From Janthinobacterium tructae (GTDB lineage Bacteria > Pseudomonadota > Gammaproteobacteria > Burkholderiales > Burkholderiaceae_D): a DNA stretch of 64,000 nucleotides. The stretch covers positions 1,736,001-1,800,000 of the forward strand of contig NZ_CP041185.1 of NCBI RefSeq assembly GCF_006517255.1, given 5' to 3'. The translations under genes were made by a program, and so were the position numbers. The notes under the pieces were generated by a model, which was given only the letters and a program-made list of their open reading frames with translations, did not search any database and was not told where the DNA came from. Below, in pieces: positions 34,542 to 41,959 of the stretch. Each line of letters starts with the position of its first letter. Position 1 is the stretch's first letter.

Positions 34542-37500
34542 TCAGGCAGCCATTTCCTGGGGCTGTGCAGTGGTGTGCGCCATGGCGCGGCGCAATACCT
34601 CCGCCATCTCGCACTGCGCCTGGGCTTCGACAGCGGGAGCAGCCGGGGCTGCAGCCACCGTGGCGACGCTCGCATCCTGGCCCAGCGCCTTGTCGAGCGC
34701 ATGGTCGTCGCGCAGCAGGTCGGCCATGCTTGGCAGCGATACGCCGGCCTTGGCCGCATCCTTGGCATCGACGTTGAAGTACACGTCCGTCATGTCGACC
34801 GTCTTGCCGTTGGCCAGCGTGGCGCTGCTGCGCTCCAGGTGCAGGTTGTCATTGGCGTCGAGGAAAGGCAGTTCCGTGTAGGACACCGTCAGGCTGGCGA
34901 CGCCGGCGTCGTGCAACGACATCAGTTCGCCGTCGTCCGTCACGCCATTGCTGTTGGCGTCGCGCCAGATGCGCAGTTCGGCAAACTTGTCATCTTTCGC
35001 GTCGACCACGCCGTCGCCGTTCGAGTCATAGCTGGACAGCTTGGCAAAGCCCGTGCCCTTTTCATTGCCGCCAAACAGTTCGGAGATGTTATCGATCTTG
35101 CCATTGCCATTGCTGTCGATGGCCAGCAAGCCGTCATGGGCCGAGACCCAGCCCGACTGGATGGCGCTGCCCGTACCCAGCAAGTCGAAGCTGCCGTGGA
35201 AATCGGCGCGGGCGATGGTATGCACGCCGTCGCCATTCAGGTCGATCACGATAGGCGTGATGGCGGCATCCCAGCTCATGTCGTTCTGGCCCGATGCCAG
35301 TTTCAGGACATCCGTGTAGACCACGTTGGCATACGAGCCATTGCTGTTGACGTCGGAATCGATGTTGTCGTTCGAACCCACGTTCTTCACGCCCCAGCGC
35401 CAGCTATCCATGGCGTAGCCGGCGTGATACACGCCCGATTTGTCGAACTTGAGCGAGTAGCTGCCCGGATCGAGGTCGGCAAACTTGTAGTTGCCATTCG
35501 AGTTGGTGTAGGTGGTAGCCAGCAGCGCGCCACTGCCCGAAAACAGTTGCACCTTGATGTTGGCGATGCCCGCCTCATTGCTATCCTGTACGCCGTCATG
35601 GTCGGCGTCGCGCCACACCTTGTCGCCCAGGCTGGCTTTGCGGTAGATGCCCGCATCCCAGCTCATGTCGTTCTGGCCGGCGGCCAGGTTGATCAGGCCG
35701 GAACGGCCCGTGCTCGCATCGATGTCGGAATCGCTGGCGTCATTGCCGACATTCGCCTTGGTGTAATAGAAACCCGATGGACGCACGACTGCCACCTTGT
35801 AGCTACCGGCGACGAGATTGTCGAACAGATAATTTCCGCTGGCATTTGTCGTTGTCGTGGCGATGATCTGGTTGTTGGCATTGAGCAGGTTGACTTTCAC
35901 ACCCGCCACGCCCAGTTCGCCCGCATCCTGCACGCCGTTGTAATTATTGTCTTCCCACACGCGATTGCCGATGCTGCCGGTAACAGGCGCGCATTTGACC
36001 AGGCCCGCATCCCAATCGAGCTGGACATCACCCGATTTCAACGCGATCCAGGTGGTGGTGAGGCCGGTAGCCGGATTGACATCCGAATCGGTGGCGTAGC
36101 CGCCTACGTCCGCCTTGGTGAAATTGTAGCCGGCTGGTGGCACGAAACCCAGGTAGTAATTGCCTGGCACCAGGTTGCTGAACAGATAATTGCCGCTAGC
36201 ATCCGTGGTGGCGCTGGCCACCACGGCGCCTGCGGCGTTGTACAGATTGACTTTCACGCCGCACACGCCCGCCTCGCCCGCGTCCTGCGTGCCGTTGCCG
36301 TTGGCGTCAAACCACACGCGGTCGCCAATGCTGGCGGTTTTATACAGGCCGGCATCGAGGTCCTTGTAGTTCTGGCCTGCGGCAACGGTCACCAGGGCGC
36401 TCTGACCCGCCGCGTTGATATCGCTGTCGAGCGCATCGTTGCCACCGGCATCCTTGACCGTGCTCAAATAGCCTGGCGGCGCGACGACGGCAACCGAATA
36501 CGTGCCAGCATCGACGCTGAAATTGTAATAGCCGGTAGCATCCGTGACGGTCGAGCCGATCACGCTGCCAGCTGCATTTTTCAGCTGCACGGTGACGCCG
36601 CTGATGCCCGCTTCGCCCGCATCCTGCACGCCGTTCATATTGGCGTCATGCCAGACGCGGTCGCCAAGCGAGGCCGGCAAGGCCACGATGCCCGCATCCA
36701 GGCTATGGTTGCTGTCGCCGGAAGCGAGCAATACTTGCGCCGTCTTGCCGTCGATGGCGCTGGCGTCGGAATCACGCAGGTCATCGCCGCCCTGGTCCTG
36801 GCCCGTAAAGGCATAGCCGGCAGGCAGGCTGGTCTTGTCGAACTGGACGCTGTAGGCGCCCGGCTTCAGATTCGTGAACAGGTAGTTGCCATTCGCGTCC
36901 GTGACGAGCGGGCTGCCGACGGCGTTGCCCGAGGCATCGAGCAAGGTCACTTTGACGCCGGCAACGCCGGCTTCACCCGCATCTTGCACGCCATTCTTGT
37001 TAGCATCGAACCACACGCGGTCGCCCAGCTCGGCGGCGCGGTACAGACCCGCGTCCAGGCTCGAATTGGTCTCGCCCGGCGCCAGGGTGACGGGCGCCAT
37101 GTTGCCGGCCGCATCGATATTGCTATCCTTGGCCGCGTCGCCGCCCTGGCTTGCAGCAGTCGCCGTGTAGCCATTCGGCGTCACCACGGTGACGGAATAC
37201 GTGCCGGGATTGACATCGAAGTGGTAACCGCCATTCGCGTCGGTGGTGGTCGATGCCACCACGGCGCCGGTGCCATCTTTCAATTGCACCACGACATTGG
37301 CGATGCCCGCTTCGCCCGCATCCTGCACGCCGTTGGCATTCTTGTCTTCCCAGACGAAGTCGCCCAGGTGGGCCATCGGTACGTTGAAGGTCAGGTGATG
37401 CGGCACCAGGCTCAGGTCTTGTGCGTTGCAACCGGCAGTGCCGCCGTCATCGCGCACCTTGAAGCCCAGATCGAAATTGCCGGCCACGGTTTGGCTCGGC

Positions 37501-38054
37501 ACGAAGACCAGGTGGCCCGCGCGGATATCATCGATGGAGACTTCCGTGCCGACCGCGACGGCCACGCCGTTGAGCAAGACTTGCCCTGCCGTGGTGGTAT
37601 TGGTGATGACGATGGACTTGAAGCCGTCGTGCTCGACGTCGTCGTGGAAGCCGAAATCGCTTTCGCTGAGTACGACGCTGGCGCCATCGACCAGGTTGAA
37701 GGTCTTGTCGGCCGCATCGGGTGCGTCGTTGACGGGATCGATGATCACTTGCAGCTCCAGTTGGACGAGATCGCCATTGCCCTTGTCGATCGTCACCTGG
37801 ATGGTCGAGAAATTGCCATTGTAGTTGGCGGCCCAGTCGCCGGGACGCACATACACGGTGTCCGCGTCGAGCATGCCAAACAGGGGGGTGTTGACGGTCG
37901 ATTCCGTATCATCCGGCAACAGGACAGTGAAATTCTTGATGTTCAACTCGCCTTGCGCCGTGTAGCCGGCCTGTATCAGCAAGTCGCGGATATCGAAGTT
38001 CTTGTTAATGTCTTCGCACACGTGAACCGTGGTCGACAGATTGTAGGTAGTCAT
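34542..38054 (-). CDS. Large SdrD-type B-repeat adhesin with Ca-binding C-terminal region
   Basis: 1170 residues from the ATG at 38054, which has AGGAGG 4 bases upstream. No N-terminal signal peptide. Residues 1-225 include a cadherin/VCBS-like LQVIIDPVNDAPDAAD. Six SdrD-type B repeats occupy about 228-930, each opening (L/I)G(D/N)xVWxDxNxNGVQDAGE and containing calcium-type Asp/Asn loops. The C-terminal part (about 933-1170) has IDLNGDGV, AIDSNGNGKIDNISELFGG, YDSNGDGVVDAKDD and RDANSNGVTDDGE, RTX/EF-hand-like loops. This layout and the missing signal peptide fit a type I secreted adhesin. The complete type I system lies downstream on the same strand. Confidence 0.88.
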   Translation of the reverse strand: MTTYNLSTTVHVCEDINKNFDIRDLLIQAGYTAQGELNIKNFTVLLPDDTESTVNTPLFGMLDADTVYVRPGDWAANYNGNFSTIQVTIDKGNGDLVQLELQVIIDPVNDAPDAADKTFNLVDGASVVLSESDFGFHDDVEHDGFKSIVITNTTTAGQVLLNGVAVAVGTEVSIDDIRAGHLVFVPSQTVAGNFDLGFKVRDDGGTAGCNAQDLSLVPHHLTFNVPMAHLGDFVWEDKNANGVQDAGEAGIANVVVQLKDGTGAVVASTTTDANGGYHFDVNPGTYSVTVVTPNGYTATAASQGGDAAKDSNIDAAGNMAPVTLAPGETNSSLDAGLYRAAELGDRVWFDANKNGVQDAGEAGVAGVKVTLLDASGNAVGSPLVTDANGNYLFTNLKPGAYSVQFDKTSLPAGYAFTGQDQGGDDLRDSDASAIDGKTAQVLLASGDSNHSLDAGIVALPASLGDRVWHDANMNGVQDAGEAGISGVTVQLKNAAGSVIGSTVTDATGYYNFSVDAGTYSVAVVAPPGYLSTVKDAGGNDALDSDINAAGQSALVTVAAGQNYKDLDAGLYKTASIGDRVWFDANGNGTQDAGEAGVCGVKVNLYNAAGAVVASATTDASGNYLFSNLVPGNYYLGFVPPAGYNFTKADVGGYATDSDVNPATGLTTTWIALKSGDVQLDWDAGLVKCAPVTGSIGNRVWEDNNYNGVQDAGELGVAGVKVNLLNANNQIIATTTTNASGNYLFDNLVAGSYKVAVVRPSGFYYTKANVGNDASDSDIDASTGRSGLINLAAGQNDMSWDAGIYRKASLGDKVWRDADHDGVQDSNEAGIANIKVQLFSGSGALLATTYTNSNGNYKFADLDPGSYSLKFDKSGVYHAGYAMDSWRWGVKNVGSNDNIDSDVNSNGSYANVVYTDVLKLASGQNDMSWDAAITPIVIDLNGDGVHTIARADFHGSFDLLGTGSAIQSGWVSAHDGLLAIDSNGNGKIDNISELFGGNEKGTGFAKLSSYDSNGDGVVDAKDDKFAELRIWRDANSNGVTDDGELMSLHDAGVASLTVSYTELPFLDANDNLHLERSSATLANGKTVDMTDVYFNVDAKDAAKAGVSLPSMADLLRDDHALDKALGQDASVATVAAAPAAPAVEAQAQCEMAEVLRRAMAHTTAQPQEMAA

Positions 38055-38462
38055 GCGGCCTCCTGGCGGAGGACGGGAATCGAAAGGGCCGGGCCGCAAT
38101 CAGCCTGGCCACGCAGAGTGGCAAATGTATACATAGGATGGGCTTCCAAGAAAAAGAACTTGTTTATAAAAACGCGAAGCCGGCAGCATCTTGTATACAG
38201 TTTCGAGGGACACAGGAGCTAAACGACACAACCACACATCGGGGTATGATTGTCTTTCAGGCATTTAAGTTGTCTCAATTATATTTCAAATGTTTTCAGA
38301 AGTGAATCGTTTTTTTGAAAACAAATAATGTATATGACAATTGAATTGCATCCTTGGCAATTTATATGATTTTATTGATAAAATCATCGCCACCGTGCGT
38401 CGCTCGCGGCGAAAATGCATGCGCCCTTCTCCGCCGATGCCACAATCGCCTACAATCTCGGG
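38055..38462. promoter_or_regulatory. AT-rich divergent control region with palindromes
   Basis: 408 bases between the adhesin and the RpfE-type gene, much richer in A and T than either gene. It holds two TGTATACA palindromes (38126-38133, extended to ATGTATACAT; and 38192-38199), 66 bases apart on the adhesin side. On the other side is a perfect 10+10-base palindrome with a 2-base centre at 38366-38387 (ATGATTTTAT / ATAAAATCAT), which ends 75 bases before the RpfE-type ATG. These are likely operator sites; no factor can be named. Confidence 0.5.
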
Positions 38463-39515
38463 ATGAATCAACTTACCCTCGTCTTGCCCTTCGCCTTGCC
38501 CAATGCCGAACTGGCTGCCGACCTGCTCAAGGTCTTGCAGGCGCCCGCGCTGGCGGCCCTGCTGTCGCGCACCTCCACTTGCGATTTGGAAACTTTTGAC
38601 AACGCCAAGCGCCTGCTGCCGCATGAAGCGTGGCTGGCGCACGCCTTGGAACTGTCGCCCGCGCCCAACGGCGAGGCGGCGCAGGCGGCCTTTGCAACCC
38701 AGGCCATGCGCGGCTACGGCCTCGTGCCGGAACCGGGCGGGCGCTATTTCCTGCTGCACCCGGCCCACCTGGCCATTGCCCGCAGCCATATCAGCCTGGA
38801 AGACTTGCGCCAGCTCAAGCTGAGCGAGACCGATGGCCGCGCCCTGTTTGACATTGCGTCCCCGTATTTCGACGAGATCGGCCAGCCCTTGGCGTATGGC
38901 GACGCAGGCACCTGGTTCATGCGCGCCGATGGCTGGAGCGACTTGCAGTGCGCCTCGCCGGACGCCGCCACCACGCAAGACCTGTCCGTCTGGATGCCGG
39001 AAGGCGAGCACGCACGCGCTGCGCGCCGCCTGCAAAACGAAGTACAGATGCTGTGGCATGAACACCCTGTCAACGCGGCGCGCGAGGAGCGGGGCTTGAA
39101 AGCCATCAATTCCTTCTGGATCTGGGGCGGGAGCGTGGCAACAGTGGACGCTGCGCGCTGCGCCGCCAGCCTGCATACCAGGGACGCACCGGGCTGGCTG
39201 GCCGCACTGGCGGAACCGGCGCAGCGCGAGGCCAGTCCAAACAGTGTGCTGGCGGACCAATCCGATGCAATCGTCGTGCTGGGCGGCCTGATCGAAGCGG
39301 CGCAGGCCCAGGAATGGGGCATGTGGCTGCAACAGTTACAAGCACTGGAAGCGGACTGGTTCGCCCCCCTGCTGGCGGCCGTAAAAGATGGCCGCATGGG
39401 CCAGCTGCGCCTGGTGCTGAGTCACCGCGACGCCTGGCTAAGCTGCACCACCAGCAAGCATGCGCAGCGCAAATTCTGGCGCGCGATTACCCTGAACAAG
39501 TTGAAAGCATCATGA
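38463..39515 (+). CDS. RpfE-type regulatory / phosphoglycerate mutase-like protein
   Basis: 350 residues from the ATG at 38463. It has the features I associate with the RpfE-type family, which in Xanthomonas is encoded next to recJ in the rpf cluster, as here. The body includes RLLPHEAWLAHALELSP, RGYGLVPEPGGRYFLLHPAHL, GRALFDIASPYFDEIGQPLAYGDAG and SFWIWGGS; the latter blocks recall distant cofactor-independent phosphoglycerate mutase-like (alkaline phosphatase fold) proteins. No catalytic set is complete, so any enzymatic activity is uncertain. Its stop overlaps the recJ start (ATGA), so the two are coupled. Confidence 0.65.
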   Translation: MNQLTLVLPFALPNAELAADLLKVLQAPALAALLSRTSTCDLETFDNAKRLLPHEAWLAHALELSPAPNGEAAQAAFATQAMRGYGLVPEPGGRYFLLHPAHLAIARSHISLEDLRQLKLSETDGRALFDIASPYFDEIGQPLAYGDAGTWFMRADGWSDLQCASPDAATTQDLSVWMPEGEHARAARRLQNEVQMLWHEHPVNAAREERGLKAINSFWIWGGSVATVDAARCAASLHTRDAPGWLAALAEPAQREASPNSVLADQSDAIVVLGGLIEAAQAQEWGMWLQQLQALEADWFAPLLAAVKDGRMGQLRLVLSHRDAWLSCTTSKHAQRKFWRAITLNKLKAS

Positions 39516-41212
39516 CCCGTACCCGCATCGCCACCCGTCCCTGCCCTTACCGCGAATCCGAATCGCTGCGCCAGGGCGGCATCCACCCAGTGCTGGCCCG
39601 CCTGTACGCTTCGCGCGGCCTGACGGACGCGAAGGAACTGTCGAGCGAACTGGCGGCCCTGATGCCGCCGTCCGGCTTGCTGCACATCGACGCGGCCGGC
39701 GTCTTCCTGGCCGACGCCATTGCCGCCAAGAAACGCATGGTCATCGTGGCCGACTACGATTGCGACGGCGCTACCGCCTGCGCCGTGGCCATCCGCGGCT
39801 TGCGCGCCATGGGCGCCGACGTCGATTTCATCGTGCCCAACCGTTTTGAATACGGCTACGGCCTGACGCCGGAAATCGTCGCACTGACGGCCCGCGAAAA
39901 GTCGCCCGACATCATCATCACCGTCGACAACGGCATCGCCAGCATCGACGGTGTGGCCGAAGCGAACCGGCGCGGCATCCAGGTGGTCGTTACCGACCAC
40001 CATTTGCCGGCCGACACCCTGCCCGACGCGGCCGTCATCGTCAACCCGAACCAACCCGCCTGCGGCTTTCCCAGCAAGAACCTGGCTGGCGTGGGCGTGG
40101 TGTTCTACGTGCTGCTGGCCCTGCGGGCGGAACTGCGCCGGCGCGCTGTATTCGATGCGCGGACGCAGCCCAAGCTCGACAACCTGCTCGATCTGGTGGC
40201 GCTGGGCACGGTGGCCGACGTGGTGCGCCTCGATAGCAACAACCGCATCCTCGTCGCGCAGGGCCTCAAACGCATGCGCAAGGGCAATATGCACGCGGGG
40301 GTGGCCGCCCTGTTCCGCGTGGCGGGCCGCGAAGCGCGCAGCGCCACGCCGTTCGACCTGGGCTTTGCCCTGGGCCCGCGCCTGAATGCGGCCGGGCGCC
40401 TGCAGGACATGTCGCTGGGCATCGAATGCCTGATCACGGACGACGAAGGCCGCGCCTGGGCACTGGCACAGCAACTCAACGACATCAACCTGAAGCGCCG
40501 CGAAATCGAGGCGGACATGCAGGATACGGCCCTGCTGCACCTGGACGCTTTTGAGCCGGCCAACAGCAGCACCATCAGCGTCTTCGATGCCTCCTGGCAC
40601 CAGGGCGTGATCGGCATCGTCGCCTCGCGCCTGAAGGAAAAATTTTATCGCCCGACCATCACGTTCGCACCTGGCGCCGATGGCTGGATCAAGGGCTCCG
40701 GCCGCTCGATTCCCGGCTTTCATTTGCGCGACGCGCTCGACCTGGTGTCGAAACGGGCGCCCAGCCTGATCGACAAGTTCGGCGGCCACGCCATGGCGGC
40801 GGGCCTGACCATCCGCGCCGACGCCTTCGAGGCGTTTTCCCAGGCCTTCGAAGCCGTGGGCCAGGCCTGGCTCAGCCAGCAACAGCTGGAACGGGTAGTG
40901 GAAACGGATGGCCCGCTGGAAGACGCCTACTACACGACGGCTTTCATCGAGCTGATGGATGGGCAAGTGTGGGGCCAGGGCTTCGCCCCGCCCGTCTTCT
41001 GCGATGAATTCCGCGTCGTCAGCCAGCGCATATTAAAAGAGCGCCATTTGAAACTGCTGCTGGAAAAGAACGGCGTGCGCTTCGACGCCATCTGGTTCGG
41101 CCATACCGATTCCCTGGGCGAACGCAGCCGGGTCGCCTTCCGGCTCGATGCGAATGAATACAATGGCACGACCAAAGTGCAACTCATGGTGGAGCACGCC
41201 GAACCTGTGTAG
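39512..41212 (+). CDS. recJ: Single-stranded-DNA-specific exonuclease RecJ
   Basis: 566 residues, the usual RecJ length. The DHH-family motifs are complete: MVIVADYDCDGATAC (motif I), VDNGIAS (motif II), VVVTDHHLPA (motif III DHH), and the RecJ-core Asp region VALGTVADVV. The DHHA1/OB part follows with GRLQDMSLGIECLITDD, FDASWHQGVIGIVASRLKEKFYRP and IKGSGRSIPGFHLRDALD, and FGGHAMAAGLTI. It degrades single-stranded DNA 5'-3' in recombinational and mismatch repair. The ATG overlaps the preceding stop. Confidence 0.97.
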   Translation: MTRTRIATRPCPYRESESLRQGGIHPVLARLYASRGLTDAKELSSELAALMPPSGLLHIDAAGVFLADAIAAKKRMVIVADYDCDGATACAVAIRGLRAMGADVDFIVPNRFEYGYGLTPEIVALTAREKSPDIIITVDNGIASIDGVAEANRRGIQVVVTDHHLPADTLPDAAVIVNPNQPACGFPSKNLAGVGVVFYVLLALRAELRRRAVFDARTQPKLDNLLDLVALGTVADVVRLDSNNRILVAQGLKRMRKGNMHAGVAALFRVAGREARSATPFDLGFALGPRLNAAGRLQDMSLGIECLITDDEGRAWALAQQLNDINLKRREIEADMQDTALLHLDAFEPANSSTISVFDASWHQGVIGIVASRLKEKFYRPTITFAPGADGWIKGSGRSIPGFHLRDALDLVSKRAPSLIDKFGGHAMAAGLTIRADAFEAFSQAFEAVGQAWLSQQQLERVVETDGPLEDAYYTTAFIELMDGQVWGQGFAPPVFCDEFRVVSQRILKERHLKLLLEKNGVRFDAIWFGHTDSLGERSRVAFRLDANEYNGTTKVQLMVEHAEPV

Positions 41213-41214
41213 TG

Positions 41215-41333
41215 ACACCTGACAGTACCTACTGCGCGTCGGTATAGGCCGCCTGCGATGCTCACCGTACCAGAAGTACGGTTGCGCTTCTCGACCGCCT
41301 CTCCCTTCCGCTCGCTACGGTACTGTCAGGTGT
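41215..41333. repeat. 119-bp element bounded by perfect 15-bp inverted repeats
   Basis: The left arm ACACCTGACAGTACC (41215-41229) and right arm GGTACTGTCAGGTGT (41319-41333) are exact inverse complements, starting 3 bases after the recJ stop. A nested inner palindrome (ACCGTAC / GTACGGT around 41263-41282) lets the element fold into a long imperfect hairpin. No coding capacity. This fits a REP/MITE-type dispersed repeat or a structured terminator for recJ. Confidence 0.65.
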
Positions 41334-41790
41334 TGCGACGTTTGTGGTCTTATTGCTGTGTCTCATGCTTACCTGGAACAATGTCGCATCAAACTGCAAC
41401 GACGACTTGAGCCACCAGACACACCAACTAAAAACAGCGCAATGCGGGCAGCCTGGCGCAGCGGCTGGCGGCCTGCCGCGCAGCGCCGTATCCAGGCATG
41501 GCGTTTGAGGTTGACGTTTGAAAAAAGTATATTCGTTAAATTCGTTAAATTCATTCAATCATCAGGAAGTACATGCGCCGTTGCTGTGAAAAAACACTGT
41601 CACACATCGATACCCCTCTGATAACCTTGCCTATAAGGCTTAATCAAGCTGGCAAGATTGCCTCCGACAATAGGCAAATTCACCACATATCATTATAAAA
41701 ATGAACATGTTCATTGAAAATAGTTAACACTTATTTGGCAAATTCACTAGAATTGATAACGCATCAGGAAATTTGTCGCGATGCATGATC
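41334..41790. other. AT-rich region upstream of the riboswitch
   Basis: About 450 bases without a credible gene. It contains a tandem 9-base repeat (ATTCGTTAA at 41531-41539 and 41540-41548, then a degenerate third copy). The promoter for the riboswitch-controlled transcript must lie toward the 3' end, where the sequence is strongly AT-rich (about 41690-41770); no single -35/-10 pair stands out. Confidence 0.4.
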
Positions 41791-41792
41791 AA

Positions 41793-41878
41793 TTCTGAGG
41801 GCAAACCCGCCGAAAGGCGGGGACGCAAAGCCACCGGCCTACCGCGCGCAAGCGCCACGGCAGCGGGGCTGCCAATGC
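41793..41878 (+). ncRNA. Cyclic di-GMP-I (GEMM) riboswitch
   Basis: The conserved core is nearly intact: AGGGCAAACC, then a P2 stem capped by a GAAA tetraloop (CCGCCGAAAGGCGG), then GGACGCAAAGCC-ACCGGCCTA joining to a second helix capped near GCGCAAGCGC, and the tetraloop-receptor/pairing side CAGCGGGGCTGCC. The order and spacing match the Vibrio Vc2-type class I c-di-GMP aptamer. It lies in the 5' untranslated region of the sedolisin gene, with about 80 bases of expression platform. A short hairpin (AACTC-GGA-GAGTT at 41942-41954) contains the GGAG ribosome-binding site, so translational control is plausible. Confidence 0.9.
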
Positions 41879-41959
41879 AGGGCCGGGACCGCCAGCGCGC
41901 GGCACCATGCCAGGATGCATTGTCGAGATGTGGCCCTCGCCAACTCGGAGAGTTTCGCC

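Noticed and set aside
33777..38222. A plus-strand open frame of 1481 codons opposite the PEP-CTERM and adhesin genes
   Set aside because: It spans two unrelated minus-strand genes and their gap; composition is antisense shadow.
41262..41558. Minus-strand open frame of 98 codons after recJ starting MNEFNEFNEY
   Set aside because: The opening is just the translated 9-base tandem repeat, and the frame runs into the inverted-repeat element.
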